Assembly (NCBI GenBank): GCA_027475525.1
Contig: JAMWFC010000082.1
Location: forward strand, 496,001-560,000
Source: Macrolepiota albuminosa
Lineage: Eukaryota; Basidiomycota; Agaricomycetes; Agaricales; Agaricaceae
DNA length: 64,000 nucleotides
Direction of reading: 5' to 3'
Both the position numbers and the translations under genes were made by a program. Of this stretch, positions 36,183-49,073 are shown piece by piece. Numbering within the stretch: position 1 is the stretch's first letter; each line of letters begins with the position of its first letter. Under the pieces are notes generated by a model. That model saw nothing but the letters and a program-made list of their open reading frames with translations, had not been told where the DNA came from and ran no database searches.

Positions 36183-36336
36183 CTCCGTGCTTTATAAATC
36201 ACAAGGACACTGCCCTCTTTGAAACTCAGCCGGCCCCGTTGCCGGACATACTCCCCCGCCTCCGTGCTTTATAAATCACAAGGACACTGCCCTCTTTGAA
36301 ACTCAGCCGGCCCCGTTGCCGGACATACTCCCCCGC
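36183..36336. repeat. Perfect 77-bp tandem duplication (36183-36259 / 36260-36336)
   Basis: Two identical adjacent copies, period 77, upstream of the bZIP gene. Each holds TTTATA (TATAAA on the minus strand; 36191 and 36268) and a tiny minus-strand ORF (MSGNGAG). The real promoter probably has one copy. Confidence 0.95.
36191..36196 (-). promoter_or_regulatory. TATA-like box upstream of bZIP gene
   Basis: TATAAA on the minus strand, about 215 bp before the chosen ATG. The spacing allows a transcription start near 36160. It is duplicated at 36268 by the 77-bp repeat. Confidence 0.35.
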
Positions 36337-38667
36337 TGTCAGGAGCAAAAATGAAATTCGAACTCTTTGGGTAAAAGAAAGCGGTGCGAAGCTGTGCAAA
36401 TTGTTCTTCGAGTTCCTGAAGTCATGGCTCAACGTCCCCCCGCAACCAGCAGACCTCCCCATTCACAAATTATTCAGTCCCAAAAAAGCATGTGTTTCCC
36501 AGGGCGAGTCCGGACGAGTCATTTCCCTTATTTGGAACATAAAAGATGACAAAGTAGAGCCGAAGATAGCGGAGGTGCCGAGCTTCCACGCGTCGCGCCG
36601 ATATTTACGTGTCTGGTAGGAAACTTGGTACGCAACGTTGTGGTTGACTATCATAGTCACTGTGGGCTGTGCCCTGTTCGTGGCCGTGGCAGATGACCAC
36701 ATCACCCTGAGGGGGCAAAGGGCATGGGCATTGGGCAAAGGGGATGATGCTGTATTATGAAGAACCTTGGCAAGGCTAATCGATGATTACCCCGGCACGT
36801 TTCAACTTTTGCCATAGATACTCAAGCCTTTGGAACCAAGGCAGATCCTCTAGACCTCTAGACAATTGATAGCATAGCCAAATATTTCCATTCTTATCAG
36901 CATCAGCACACCAGCGCGGAAAGCTTCGCAGTCCGAGCATTCCTCGGCTCTCACGGAATCCGCAGCGAAGTCCGGCAAGCCTGGCTGAGCGGTTGGCGTT
37001 TCAAAGACTATGCGTAGTCAGCTGTCTGCATGTTAAACAGATACCTTAATCAGGCAGATGCACAGCACACATATGCACTATGGAGATTTGTTGACGCCGA
37101 TCAGACGCCTGTGTAATGTGACTTGCTGTCGTGTGTGACCGTTATGGGCGCGACCGCGCTATGCGTAAAGAGAATATGGAAAACCTGATGGGGCAGGGCA
37201 ATTGGAGGCATGAATTCAAACTTGAGACCATCTTGACGCCGCCAAAGTCCCGGTGTTAACGTAGCGTCAACAAAAAGGATTTACCACGAGGTGCTGTGTA
37301 TCGCATCAGGGGTCAGAACTTCACCGATCGCGAGACGTGCGGGAGATGAAAAGATGAATATTGGCCCACATAGCACTGCCCATCACGGAATTAACTTTGA
37401 GGGACTTGAAAGCTTCCCTGTCTTGATGATGCACAGTAGCCGCAGCCGCAGCCGCAGTCGATGAAGGACAGATCTGAGGGAGCAGGGATGGGCGTTTAGA
37501 AGACTAGCAGTAGTGGAAAACAGGCCACTACCCAACAATGGAATGAAAGCAGAAGGGTAGTTTTTGAGTGCATTCCCAACCATAGAAGTTAGAGCCGATT
37601 TTGCGCGTGTTCTTGGGAGAATTTGTGAACATGCTTCCAGCTTTTACTATAAGCAAGATGACTTGACTCTATGCGCATTGAGACATCGCTGGCGCCGGGT
37701 TATGCATGAAGCAAATGCTTGAACATAGAATAAGTGGGAATGAGCTAAGTAAATCTTCATTATATTTACTGGAAAGGTAGACTATATGCGCACCTGAACA
37801 AGGAATAGAAGACATGCCAATCTATCCATCAGGGAGAGTATCGGAGTATATAAGATGGGAGAACTTGTTGTAAGATACCACGGTGGGATCATAGAAATAA
37901 ACCTCGCTTTGTAGCCAGGAGTCCATGCTTCCTCATGAGGACGGTTATAAGCAAAGAGATCGTGGTCAAAAGACTATCAACCTTGAATATTGAGACATTG
38001 AGACTTCAAATATATGAATCCACGAGGAAGACGAGGCTGACCACATATCAAAAGGGGTAAGATGTTGTGTAAGCTGCTGTAAGTCCTCGGCTAAACACGG
38101 CGCTGCGTCCAACGTCAAAGAATAATGGCCTGGAGCAAGGGAAACAGACTGAACAACAGCTGCACGTACATTGAGAGTCGCCTTTTATACGGGGGTCCAC
38201 CGGACCTTGCCCGAGTCACCCGAGTCACTATCCTACACAATGACGCGATCGCGTTATGGACGATAATGGTGGCGTGACTGTTCGGGATCCGGAGATCAAA
38301 GGGAGTCACTGACCGAGCCCGCCGCCCACGCCGCGGATGGACCACTTTTCACGATTCAATTTGTAGAAAACTAGTGGCGTTCACAAAAAAATGGATCTTT
38401 GACCGGGGAAACGGAAATTCTCTCTGTCAACTCGCAGACTACTTTTTGACACCTGACAATTTCTAATCAGAAGAATAGAGGAAAACTGAAGCCAATGAAT
38501 GAAAGTACATAGTCCTAGACTTGCTGCAAATTTTGCATCGTCGTAAGTAGAATTGATCTAATCACGTCCATGACGTCGTGGCGCGCGTTTGACGAGATCA
38601 ACAGAAATTTCTTTACATAATGTTATCGACCATCATGTACTTGCTCAGTGCTCTGCCTTGAACTTCG
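36337..38667. other. 2.3-kb intergenic region without a supported gene
   Basis: Frames are short and unsupported on both strands. A small CCGCAG-type repeat lies near 37438. No RNA gene recognised. Confidence 0.5.
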
Positions 38668-39609
38668 ATGATCCTTTCCTTTCCCCGAGTACTAGCTCAA
38701 CAAAGCACGATTCGAGCATTCACCACAACCTCAATCCGTTCCTCAAGTGTCCAAGATACGACTACCAAAAAAGAAGAGAAACCCCTGTACGGAACTGCTC
38801 CGTCACATAGATCCTATATATTTTTCCATGCTCCAGAGCCGCCTCGCTCGTTCCCAGCACGACACTCTACACCCATACAACGGGCCTTGCAGCTCAAAGT
38901 GATGAAATGGGGTGGTGTCACAAATTTTGCGTGGCTCGGACCTGACAGAACGACTAGCAGCGGACAGGCTTTGACGGCTTTCTCAACTTTGGGTGGTCGC
39001 CTTGAGGTCCCGGAAGTCAATATGAAGAACCTGGATCGAGTAGCGGAGAGACTGGAGAAGCATGCGACTGAAGGTCCTCTGGCGCGTGGGACGTCAGATG
39101 AGATCCATCTGTATGTTTGCACCCATGGTGCTCGTGATTGTCGCTGCGGGGAAACGGGAGGTGCGGTGTTCAGGGCTCTTCAAGAAGAGGTTGTTCGCCT
39201 CGCGAAAGTGGACCCATCTGGAATTGCTAGTCGTATCAAGGTCGGGGAAGTAGGGCACGTTGGTGGACATCAGTTTAGTCGTTATATCTCCTTCTAATTC
39301 GATCTCTAAGCTCACCTCTGTTTCGGATAGATACGCCGCCAATTTGTTAGTATACCCTCATGGCGAATGGTATAGTTGTTTCATTCTTTGACTGTCGTCA
39401 GTTTCTAATGAGCATCAAGGTTAGGACTGTTGAAACCTGAAGATGTTCCATCCGTCTTGGCAAGTATCCTCGCTTCTCCGGTCAGGCCTTACACTTCAGA
39501 AGATGCGCTCATCTTACCATCCCACTGGCGCGGTCGGATGGGCATTGCAAAGGATGACCAGATTCAGTTATTTGAGTCACTGTACCCCAGTAGCATACAC
39601 CCCCAATAG
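38668..39609 (+). CDS. Sucrase/ferredoxin-like protein, AIM32/APD1 family (277 aa)
   Basis: Thioredoxin-like ferredoxin-family protein. Exons: 38668-39272, 39331-39369, 39420-39609; 834 nt. The N-terminus (MILSFPRVLAQQSTIRAF, rich in Ser/Thr/Arg, no acid) looks like a mitochondrial presequence. Family signatures: LYVCTHGARDCRCGETGG (Cys residues that with the His motif can hold a 2Fe-2S cluster) and, across intron 1, GHVGGHQYAANLLVYPHGEW, with the H-x-G-G-H motif characteristic of Aim32/Apd1. The C-terminal RPYTSEDALILPSHWRGRMG region also fits. Known members bind a His/Cys-ligated 2Fe-2S cluster; Aim32 acts in mitochondrial redox and import quality control. Introns of 58 and 50 bp were fixed by the conserved motif across the joins. 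Confidence 0.85.
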
Positions 39610-40492
39610 ACTAATTGCCCAGCTTCCAGAATTCTTCATTCTGTCTGACTGGCCTGAATCCGATTGCTCAATGTTAATGATGATTATGCTGGATCACATG
39701 AATAGGTTATACAACCATTAAATCGGGTGCAATGCAAACAAGGAGAAACTCTTACCATACCACGTTCGATGTGATGAAGGTACCTGTATTCTACGACTCA
39801 CCCAGAGTCTATCAGGAACGTGAGACGAGCCTAGCCAGGTGCAATTGAATTAAGCTTTGCTGAACTGAAGGCAACATGTCTCCATCAATCAGCCGCCGGA
39901 TAGATGCATCGAGAAAAAAACATCGAAGCCTAGTCCTACCATGTCATATATGCTTATCTTCTCTTATACCATAATTATGAACATATGAGCAGTTCTTCTC
40001 AAACTACAGGCTCAGAATATCCGATTACCGTTTGGAGATGGGAGATAGGTGCGCCTTTCATTAGAGCATCAAACATTAAACAAGTCTCCGTTTTCACGAA
40101 AAATCGATTAGGCGGACTTTGCCGAAATGCGTTTTCACCGGGCTCTATATCACGATTGGCTTCAGCTTTAACATACTCGATTAAACAGCCGTTTTACGAG
40201 AACGAGTCTCATATAAGGGGGATCCATACATCTATCGTTTTCGATCTACGCGTAAACTATTCTCGGGCCGATCTGCAACCGAAAAAAAAGGTCACCAGTG
40301 CTCGATGATGCTATATCCGAACAAATCAGATCCCTTTAACGCCCCGAAGCTATATTCTCGCCCAGAACTGCTGCTACAAAATCTCTGCTTACAATTCCCG
40401 GACTTCCGCTTGACCAAACTGCTATATAAGGTGTGCATAAACGAAGTCCTCTCCTGCGGATACACCCTCGAGTGCACTTCAATAGAGTCACG
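39610..40492. other. Intergenic, upstream of Dicer
   Basis: No supported gene. The plus frame 39985-40308 shows no motif. The last 100 bp is the likely Dicer promoter. Confidence 0.5.
40422..40430 (+). promoter_or_regulatory. TATA-like box before Dicer
   Basis: CTATATAAG, about 65-70 bp upstream of the Dicer ATG at 40493. A plausible core promoter element with short 5' UTR. Confidence 0.45.
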
Positions 40493-43400
40493 ATGGTATC
40501 ATCTACCGACGAGATAACGACGAGAGGGTACCAACAGGAGATGCTAGAAGAGAGTCTGCGGAGGAACATCATCATCGCTCTCGACACCGGATCGGGCAAG
40601 ACACACATTGCAGTCTTGCGAATAAAGATTGAAGTTGAGCGGCAGCCCATGAAGGTACGACCGAACGCTGCAGAAAATTTTCAACGACATTCATTTCCCT
40701 CGAGGTATCGTGGTTTCTTGCTCCGACTGTATCACTCTGCGAACAACAGTGTGTTGTGATACAAGGAGCGATTTCGGGACCAGTCGGTCTCATCTCGGGT
40801 TCCAAAGAGCCTGATCAGTGGAAGAATTCTGCGTTATGGCAGACCGTCCTGCGGAATAATCGTGTCGTAGTGACTACACCCCAGGTCCTTCTTGACGCTC
40901 TCCGCCATTCCTATGTCAGCCTTAGCCGGGATATCAGTCTCCTGGTCTTTGATGAAGCTCACCATGCCGTTGATAATCACCCATATAATAGGATTATGCA
41001 GGAATTTTACTTTCCCCTTCCTGTCTCTTTAGGTTATCAACGACCAAGTATCCTAGGATTGACTGCAAGTCCAATATATGGTGGTAATGTCGAGAAAGCA
41101 TTCAGGTATGTATACGAAGGGCCTACATAACAGTTAGATTGAATCCGTTGCAGGACTATCGAGGAGAACTTGGATAGTTTCATCTGCGCACCTCGTCGTC
41201 ATAAAGACGAACTCGCTAGATTTGTACACCGTCCAGTCTTTAAGCGCGTCCTCTTCGACCCCCCAGACGTAGCCAATCCCCCCTTCTCGACCAATGTCGC
41301 TGCTCTCGATGCCGTCGTCAAATCTATGAACATACAGAACGATCCTTATGTTCATTCTTTGCGCAAACAGCTTTCTCGTGCCCACCATGGTTCCGCTGAA
41401 TATCATCGTATTGATCAGAAACTTTCCAAGGTCATCCAAAAGGAGGATTCGTTCACACATAAAGGGCTTCGAGACTTTCAACGCACAGCGGAGGAAATCT
41501 GCCAGGACTTGGGGCCTTGGGCAGCCGACTGGTACGTATGGGAAGTCATTCAGCATGCAAAACGGGCAGCAAATCCACAAAACAACATCATATCGACGTG
41601 GAAGAATCGTGAGAAAGCTTATCTTCTTGACATCGTCAACCGCATCGTGGTATCGCCTGTGTCCTACTACCCCGACGATATCTCAGACGAGTGTTCAGCT
41701 AAGGTCCAGGCGCTGATCAATATACTCTTGAACGAGAAGATTGACACGGAATCAATGAACGAATCGTACTCGGGTCTCGTCTTTGTGCAGCGGCGTGATA
41801 CCGTCCTAGCGCTGGCAGAACTCCTACGATGTCATCCCCTTACCAAGGACGATTTCAAGTTCGGCTGCTTGCTCGGAACGTCGGATAGTTCTTACCGCCA
41901 TTCATTCTTAGATATCACGCGCTTCATACTTAAGGTCCCTCAAGAGGACACCCTCGATGATTTTAAGATTGGGGAGACGACAGTAATCATTTCTACTGCC
42001 GTTGCAGAGGAAGGAATCGATATACAGGCGTGCGGAAGCGTCATCCGATGGGATCCGCCCCCGAACATGGCGAGTTGGGCCCAGAGCAGGGGACGTGCGC
42101 GCCGTAAAAGAAGCACGTATACTCTACTCTTTCAAAAGGATGGTTCAGAGCAAAACAACATTACAAAATGGCGGGATTTAGAGCAAAAGATGATCACGTT
42201 ATATAACGACTCTTCTCGAGAACTCATTGCTGATGAAGCTAGGGATGACGGTGACGATGACGACGAGGTAATCGAGTTCAGAGTTCCATCCACTGGGTGC
42301 GTTTATGGCTCGTAGATTCTAGTTCCTGACTCACGTTCGTGGATCGTCTTTTTCTTTAGAGCACTTCTCACCCTTCACTCCGCAATTTCGCATCTTTCTC
42401 ACTTTTGCGCCGTGATTCCTACTAGTTCTCATGCAGACAATCGTCCCTTGTACGATATTGACCCTCACGAGTTCGCTGAGGGCTGGCATTCGTTCGATAA
42501 CCGCTCAAACCAATCTGTTACCCAATATTCAGGGCCTTTCGGATCTACAGTAACGCTTCCACGATCTCTTCCGATCCCCAATCGTGAGTTTGCCACGGAG
42601 AGGATCTATCCAAGTAAGATATCTGCTCACCGCCATGCTGCATTCATGGCGTACAAAGCTCTGTACGATGCAGAGCTCTTAAACGAGTACCTGCTACCGA
42701 TAACAAGCGTCAGAGAGCCACATCAACAAGAGGTAGTCAAGGAAATGCTCAAGGACGTTGAACAACGAGAAGGATTTGCCAATGTCTCACTGCAAATTGA
42801 TCCATGGACGCTTCAAGATACAGAAGCCAGATGCTGGTACACTTACGAATTGGCTATCGACGGACTTCCTCCTTTAATCCTGTTCAACATATCTCGCCCC
42901 ATATTATTGCACAATGACGAAGGCCCAACATTGTATCGCCCTGGACAAGGCCCCATCTTGACTCGCTTGCAATTTATTGAGTCGGTTGGATTGTTCGACA
43001 AGCGTGTTGAGCATGCAAGGCAGTATACCAAGATGATTTTCTGGTCTATGAACGGCTCACGTATGTCTTGGGAGAAGGATGACTTTCCATACCTTGTCCT
43101 CCCAAAGGAAACTGATACTCATTGGGCTGAACGGAGGTTGTGGCTGTCCCAATTCAATGCTGACATAGGAGCTCACCAAGCTGATGAATATTTTGCAAAT
43201 GCTGAAGCGTTTGGTGAAGCATTTGCTTACCCGACAGACCTGACCATCATTCGAAATGGCTTTCGGTCCGCTAAGAGCTATAGGTTCTCTCGTTGGCGCT
43301 TTGATCCGCTGAGTGAAGAAGAAGAAAACTCTTTTCGGAAATATTACTCCCATCTTGAGGATCTTGAGATCGTCTATCCTCTCCTGGAAGTTCAACCTCT

Positions 43401-45250
43401 TCCTCCTCGATCCAATTTCCTGATTCACATCTCAAGTCCTGATCACAAAAAGAAATCTCCCCCAGAGGGAAGGAAGATCCTTCTTTTACCGAAGATCTCT
43501 GCGATCACTGTTCTTTCGAAGGCTGAATCCGAATATGCATTCTTGCTGCCTTCAATCCTTCGCTCCTTGGCCTGCTCACTAACAGTCTCTTCGTTGCGTG
43601 ATGAACTGTTCACTTCAACCCCTTTATATGATATACCCAACTCGCTGCTTCTGACTGCTATGACAGCTCCTGTGTCCGGGGAACAGACTAATTACCAGCG
43701 TCTTGAAACATTAGGAGACACAGTGCTTAAGTTTGTTACGGCTATCCAACTCCTTGCCGAATATCCATTATGGCACGAAGGATACTTGACCCGGAAAAAG
43801 GACCATGCTGTGGCCAACGTTCGCCTCGCAAAAGAAAATATCAAAAAGACTCTTTATCGCTGGATCATCAGAGGTATCTTTGTTTTCTGACAAAATTTGC
43901 AACCGACCGACTAAATTCCTTGTCTATGGAATAGATCGCCTGTTGTGCAAGAAGTGGAAACCCAGTTACATCGCATCTGAGGTCACGACAGAGAAGGTAG
44001 AAACACAGATGACAGTGCCTGTCAACAGAAAGAATAATGACAAGAAAAGGAAGAAACAGCAGGTGTTGTCAACGAAAGGTTGGTAATATCCACTGAATCA
44101 AGGCCTGTGAGAGTCATTCATTCATACAACTTTGTTTGTAGTTCTTGCCGATGTGGTTGAATCCCTCATTGGTGCTGCGTATCTTCACGGAGGCTTCGAT
44201 TTGGGTTACCAGTGTGCCAGCTTTTTCGATCTGGGACTCAAGTGGCAACCTCTCCCAAGAAGAATAGAAACTCTCCTTGCTCGTATGGAGATAGAAGATG
44301 AATATCCGTCTCAGCTCGTTGTTGTGGAGCGTATTTTGGGATATACCTTTGAACGGAAAAGCCTTCTTATTGAAGCTTTAACTCACGCTAGCTACGAACA
44401 GAACATCCACACGCCGTCTTACGAAAGGATGGAGTTTCTTGGCGACTCTGTGTTGGACATGATTGTCACCGACTTCTTATACCATGCTCCTGGGAAAAAC
44501 TATAGTCCCGGCCACATTCACCTTCGGAAATCTGCCGTGGTCAATGCTCATATTTTAGCTTATATATGCCTTTCCTCGTCGACATCGGCTGACGCCACTA
44601 TGCCGGGAATTAGCTCTGACGGAAGAATTGCTCTTCTGCCTCAAACTCATGATATATTTCTATGGCAGTGTCTCCTCCACTCTAGCGCATCGATTCTTGA
44701 AGACCAAAGGAAGACTGCTACACGGTACAAACATCGTAGAGATGATATTCACAAGGCATTTACAGAAGGAGATCTATTTCCATGGGCAGATCTTATCCGA
44801 CTGCAGGCACCAAAATTCTTCAGTGATATGGTTGAGAGCATTATAGGAGCAGTGTTTTTGGATTCATTTGGAGACATCGACGTCGCGCGATCAGTTATGA
44901 CCAAGCTTGGAATCTTTTCAATTTTGGACCGAATTGTTCGGGACGACGTCGATGTCCTCCATCCCGTTTCAAGGCTTTCTCTGTGGGCAGCTAAGCATGA
45001 TAAAGAACTCGACTATCGATATGAAAAGGAAAAAGGGAAGGTCAGTTGTATCATTTTCGTGGACGAGAAAGAGGAATGTCGAATCACGGAGACCTATCAT
45101 GGTCGTGCCAGCCAAGAGGAAGTGAAGTTTATGGCTGCAGAGCATGCGATTAAGCTATTTCGATTGCGAGACGTAGACGTAAACTATACCCTCTTAAAGC
45201 AAAGAAGGAGCTTGGCAAAGAAAAAGGTGATCATGAATGCAACTGATTAA
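40493..45250 (+). CDS. Dicer-like ribonuclease III (1490 aa)
   Basis: Cuts long double-stranded RNA into small RNAs for RNA silencing. Exons: 40493-40654, 40705-41105, 41154-42296, 42360-43873, 43935-44078, 44142-45250; 4473 nt in one frame. Helicase: Walker A LDTGSGKT (residues 30-37), DEAH (about 137), LTASP, then C-terminal helicase motifs [12 protein letters not shown] and QSRGRARR. A dimerisation-type (DUF283-like) segment follows after an acidic linker. RNase IIIa has [13 protein letters not shown] (about 1015) and [12 protein letters not shown]; RNase IIIb has [13 protein letters not shown] (about 1216) and [13 protein letters not shown]; both acidic sets are intact. A C-terminal dsRNA-binding-like region ([14 protein letters not shown]) ends the protein. 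A PAZ domain was not clearly seen, as is common in fungal Dicers. The gene is intact and stands next to a mutated transposon block. Confidence 0.95.
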
Positions 45251-46962
45251 TTGTGTAAATGTTGTTTTCTGAAGCATGTTATTGATTACATAGACATAAT
45301 TCTTTGACTGATGTAGCGCTCGTCGTATGAATGTATGTATTGTTCGATACACAATACTCAGTTGACGCGTATTCACAACTGTCTCAGATAGTATACGTCA
45401 AGATATACTTAGTTTGCATGGTAAAAGTTCTGAGCACACGTAGATTTTGGGCTTACTTCCACTGCGTGATTGTTCTTATTGTTACATCAGACTTTTCTAC
45501 TGGCTCTTTTGTTTCATCTACAACAGCTGCTGGAAAGCACCCTCTTACTAGATTCAGACTTACCTTGCCATCTCAATTGGGAGATTGCTTGAATTCTGCT
45601 CTTTTCACCATGCAGACAGGATGCTCTCAATGGTGACTGTGTGAAGTTGAGGCTGGGAATTGTCAGGGGACTTTTTTTTCTGATGCTTTCTGGCACTTTC
45701 AGCACTTCTCCAGCACTTCCAGGATTTTTCCAAGCCATTCTGGGGTAAGTTCAAAATATTGTACAGTCATTTCCATGCCACTATCCTGGCAGAAAAAAAC
45801 TTTAGACTTGTTTTCTTTGGATTTTCCTCTGCCAGGTGATTAGTCATTGTAGATCAAGATAATAATAAGCCTCAGTTGTTCAATGATGAGTATGTCAAAA
45901 ATGACTGTATTGACCTGTAGAACAAGATAATAATAAGCTCCAGGTAAGTGCATCCTGTCTACATCTCAACAGACATTGAACCAGTGAGATCACCTATAAT
46001 GAGGCCTATTTTCTCATAAATGATGATGCTTGCATAGGGTAAAGGTGTGCAATGTGATTTGCTGAGGGCACAGCTCTCACAAATGTAATCATAAATGGTG
46101 GAGGATATTGTAATGGAGTGTCACATGTGTTACTAGCATCAATGATGCTATATGCATTCAGTAGAGTATTATATAATACAACATCTTGTATTCACTCTAG
46201 TTCTAGTCAAATCTGATACTGCGGTCTGATTTAGCACTGTGTGATTCACACAAGAAGGTTCTAGCTCATAACCTATGGTTACATTTTTTTAAATCTTCTG
46301 CTATCAACTTTAGACTCTAGGCTTGTTACTGACTAGGCAACTCATCACCAAAACCTCTTGATTTCTGTTGGCATCATGTCAAAAACATGCTTCCATGACT
46401 GGCTCTCTTGATCTGGACCCTCCTTTCCCAGCCACAGATACAGGTGACCCACCTGTGTCTCAAGCTGTCAAAATGCAACCTGTGTCTACTTATCAGCCCC
46501 CACCAAAGCGGGATGAAAAGATACCTTGCAATGTCAGTGCAAGCTTTAGAATGCTGGGTGGGCTATCTGTGTCATGGATGATGTCCATTGTATGGCCTGG
46601 TGGTAAACCAGGGGAGAGATCTGTGGTTTCAGGAGTGTCACTATCAGTGAGCCAAATGCCCTCACTGATGTACCTGGTATTGCCCAAGAGCTCATCAGCT
46701 CAGTCTGAAGGTCAACCAGACCTTACCCAGTACTTGGAGATGGTGCAAGGCAGTGCTTTCGCACATAGCACTCCATTCCAGACTGTACTGACTGAACAGC
46801 ATTAGGAGTATGTGGCAGATGCTGCCACTAAACCAGGACCATCGTTGTTGACAGCACATGGACAGAAGCAAGGACCAACCATAGTGGTCAGTAAGGAGGA
46901 CAATGAGGTCATAAGGTCAGGAAAGGTGTTGTTAGTGCCTAAAACTCAGGAGTTGCATGGAA
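45251..46962. other. CpG-poor decayed region downstream of Dicer
   Basis: From about 45650 CG dinucleotides almost vanish. A 145-codon plus frame (46368-46805; MASCQKHASMTGSLD) has no recognised motif and contains low-complexity stretches; it may be a fragment of a decayed transposon gene. No element ends found. Confidence 0.5.
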
Positions 46963-47460
46963 GGAGATGAAGTTTGGAGGAAAATGTGCATACCAGTATA
47001 AGGACAGATTTTCTTGGTGTAGTCAAAAAATATCCTTCAGATCAGCCCATCTATGATTTCATCATGTGACAGGAAGGTAAAGATGTGGCACTAATGGGAC
47101 ATATCTAAAATGAATAGTTGTTCCAAGTAACATAATATCAGTGGCAATCTTTGCATGTCTTGAGGAAGTCTTGATATAGCTTTTGTCATTTCCAGATAGC
47201 CATTACATGCCAACTGTTCCCTTAGAGGAGTGTAACATTTCTGAGCAAGCTGCAGAGGACTGATGCTCCATGAATAACCATGAGAACTCCAAAGGTCCAT
47301 TCCTTTCTCAAATTGTGTTAGGTCATCAGATAGTGTTAATCCAAATCTAATTTGGCTGCTAAGAAGTGGCAAACCCAGTTTGAGATGCATGTACAGGGAT
47401 CCTTGTGTATTCTCTAGAAAGGCTCATGACCTTGCCTTTTGACAACTATAGAACATTGAT

Positions 47461-47614
47461 GGGGATGCTTGTGGATTGTCATGTCTATACACTATGAAGT
47501 ACAAGTGGTTTGATATGTTCATAAAATCTTGTCATAGGGGGATGCTTGTGGATTGTCATGTCTATACACTATGAAGTACAAGTGGTTTGATATGTTCATA
47601 AAATCTTGTCATAG
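47461..47614. repeat. Perfect 77-bp tandem duplication (47461-47537 / 47538-47614)
   Basis: Two identical adjacent copies, period 77, covering gene-copy-2 flank plus the first 8 bp of the Copia LTR, so the target-site AATCT also appears in both copies. Same class as the others. Confidence 0.95.
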
Positions 47615-47817
47615 GGTAAGGCAATAAGAGCTGATCATGGAAAATACAAGGGTGGCCATGAAAGGCAGGAAAGCTGACCAAAGATGAATAATAGCTGACC
47701 ATAGAAGAAGAATGTGACAAAACATGACTTGTTTATTTGGTTACATACATGGCAACACTAACTTGCAATTATGTAATTTCAATGTGATGCACCTCTTGCC
47801 AGATTCAACCTTTGACA
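47607..47817 (-). repeat. 3' LTR of the Copia-type element
   Basis: 211 bp, pairs with 49074-49285. Where the partner has CG (four clear sites) this copy has TG or CA. TSD AATCT at 47602-47606. Confidence 0.85.
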
Positions 47818-47939
47818 CCCCCACTCAGAGACAAGGTGCATAGTGACTAAAAAAAAGGTGACTGACCAAAAAGAAAGAAAGCTCCCTCCACTGAATTAAA
47901 GTCCCTCCCCACTCAATGAAACAACCCACTGTTCATCAA

Positions 47940-48999
47940 GCATTGAGATGAGTATTGAGATCTTGCCACTTTTCCTTGTTCATACCCAACTGCTGGCAAT
48001 GTTCTTGTTCTGTAGTTGCTTGGGTGAGAACATGTGTAAACTCTCTAGCAGACATGGCTTGAATAGGCTTGTCATCATTGGAATCAGAACTGTTGGTATC
48101 AAAGGTGGCATGTGAATCATGAGCAAAGTTGGTAGCAGCAACATCAGAGTCAGAAGTGGATGAAGAGTGGTTGTGATGACAATGCCAATCAGTAGCCTTA
48201 TTGATGATCTTGTCTTTTATCTTCTGTGGCATGTCCATGATGCATCAAGAGGAGCAATGTCCAGGAAGGCCACAATAGTGGCAGACATCCTTGTTACAAG
48301 GGTTGAGCCACTCATATCTTGGTGCCTCTCCATCATCCTTTGAGCCTTTTCCTTTCCCCCCTTCTCCTTCACCCTACCATACATTGCTCTAACTTCATCA
48401 GCTGCACTGGGATTGAGTGCAGTATGTGTGTCTTCCTGATCGATGAGCATCTTCTTGACAGCAGCAAGTGAAGGTTCCTCTGACTGAGTGGTGAAAAAAG
48501 TGTGAACAATAGAGAAATCGGAATAGAGATTTATGAGAATGGAGTCAATGACATTGATGAGAGGGGGGGCATGGCCAAGTACAGTGAGAGCATTGTGAGC
48601 AGAGATGATGTCTTGAATGTACACTAAGACTGGTTTTTCAATATTGTGGATGGGATTGTACAAGCACTTTGCATGGCTGTCCTTCTGAAACTCAGTTTTG
48701 AGGTTGATCCAGACAGCATTAGCAGTTTGAGCAGAGTTGGTGTTTTTGAAGTGAGTATGGATGATGTTGGTAGAGGAGATGGTCTTATAGAAGGTGGCAC
48801 GAGCAGACTGATCATCTTTGGACCAAAGAGCAGCAGCAGGAAAATTACTAGAGCAAGATGCCTCACCCTTGATGTGTGCCAAGATATCATGCCCAACAAA
48901 CATCATCTCCAGCTCCATGACCCAAGCATTATAGTTTGATTCATCAAACTTGTTGTCCAGATTGAATGTGCAAAGCATTTCATAATGGGAAAGTGCCAT
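47940..48999 (-). pseudogene. Copia Gag (UBN2-type) with CCHC zinc knuckle, broken
   Basis: Gag of the small Copia element. From ATG 48999 it reads LDNKFDESNYNAWVMELEMM, then KDDQSARATFYKTIS and LLIDQEDTH-like helices typical of Copia Gag (gag-polypeptide/UBN2 family). A frameshift near 48330 moves the frame; the other frame continues into CHYCGLPGHCSS-stop-C, a CCHC knuckle interrupted by TGA (48245-48247) where CGA would fit, then MDMPQKIKDKI and a Ser/Asp-rich tail ending near 47940. It would have packaged the element RNA. Not functional now. Confidence 0.75.
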
Positions 49000-49073
49000 G
49001 ATCGGAAGTGATGAAAATTTTAAGCAAGAAATAAACTGTGTGCTGAATTTGTGCACAGTCAGGGCCCATAACC

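Noticed and set aside
36183..36336. uORF (MSGNGAG) controlling the bZIP gene as in GCN4
   Set aside because: It lies upstream of the TATA-like box, so it is probably not in the mRNA, and its doubling comes from the 77-bp artefact.
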